From assembly GCA_008921705.1 (NCBI GenBank), contig VFFE01007255.1, forward strand, positions 1,667,983-1,731,982: DNA of 64,000 nucleotides, read 5' to 3'. Source of the DNA: Burhinus oedicnemus (Eukaryota > Chordata > Aves > Charadriiformes > Burhinidae). Below, in pieces: positions 63,851-64,000 of this stretch. Numbering within the stretch: position 1 is the first letter of the stretch; every line of letters begins with the position of its first letter. A program made the position numbers and the translations under genes. Below the pieces are notes generated by a model. It searched no databases. It was not told where the DNA came from and saw only the letters and a list, made by a program, of their open reading frames with translations.

Positions 63851-64000
63851 AGAGCACTGGAGTGTGTAAGGGTTAGCTTTGAAAGTGAAATGCATTCAAA
63901 ATATTTTAGTAATACCTGCCACTTTTTAAACTTACATTGGACTGCCTAGAATTCTTGCTTATAATATTGATTATTCTGTTAGTTTCTGTTGTGACTTATT
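63851..64000. other. Window edge, no feature seen
   Basis: AT-rich sequence without recognisable features. Confidence 0.5.

Noticed and set aside
1..64000. tRNA, rRNA, CRISPR, bacterial operon or plasmid features
   Set aside because: None seen. Composition, CR1 elements and homopolymer content are those of a bird nuclear genome.

Overview
The window looks like a stretch of bird nuclear genome with no recognisable protein-coding gene. It is AT-rich by eye, has vertebrate-style CpG scarcity and carries many poly(A)/poly(T) runs. The bird assignment rests on three CR1 LINE fragments. Their 3' ends finish in the 8-base CR1 terminal repeat (ATTCTATG type) instead of poly(A). It also rests on a solo LTR of a family I recognise by eye from bird genomes, where it is assigned to the ERVL group. 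The species cannot be told from the sequence. None of the open reading frames outside the repeats looks coding: they are short, several begin only at GTG or TTG, and they overlap others in all frames. The best reading is a gene desert or a large intron.

Layout: 1-11,017 is unique-looking AT-rich DNA, with one possible exon-like block at 3,167-3,335. From 11,018 to 11,975 there is an endogenous-retrovirus cluster: a solo LTR with a perfect 5-bp target duplication, then a weaker candidate LTR plus primer-binding-site junction. From 13,743 to 16,189 two CR1 fragments lie with their 3' ends facing each other across a spacer of about 770 bp. From 16,190 to 35,593 there is mostly unique non-coding DNA, broken by A-rich and T-rich simple repeats. 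A third CR1 fragment lies at 35,594-35,873, with what may be a tiny remnant of a fourth just beyond it. From 36,000 to 64,000 there is more unique DNA with simple repeats and a few stretches that look constrained: palindrome clusters, a small CpG cluster, and homeodomain or POU-type AT-rich motifs.

No operon, CRISPR array, tRNA, rRNA or undescribed multi-gene system is visible. The most informative observations are the intact TSD of the solo LTR, the LTR/PBS-like junction at 11,760/11,761, the 15-bp duplication at the 5' junction of the first CR1, the palindrome cluster near 42.6 kb, and a 25-base low-complexity string shared by two T-rich loci 27 kb apart. All proposed regulatory elements are inferences that need a cross-species alignment.
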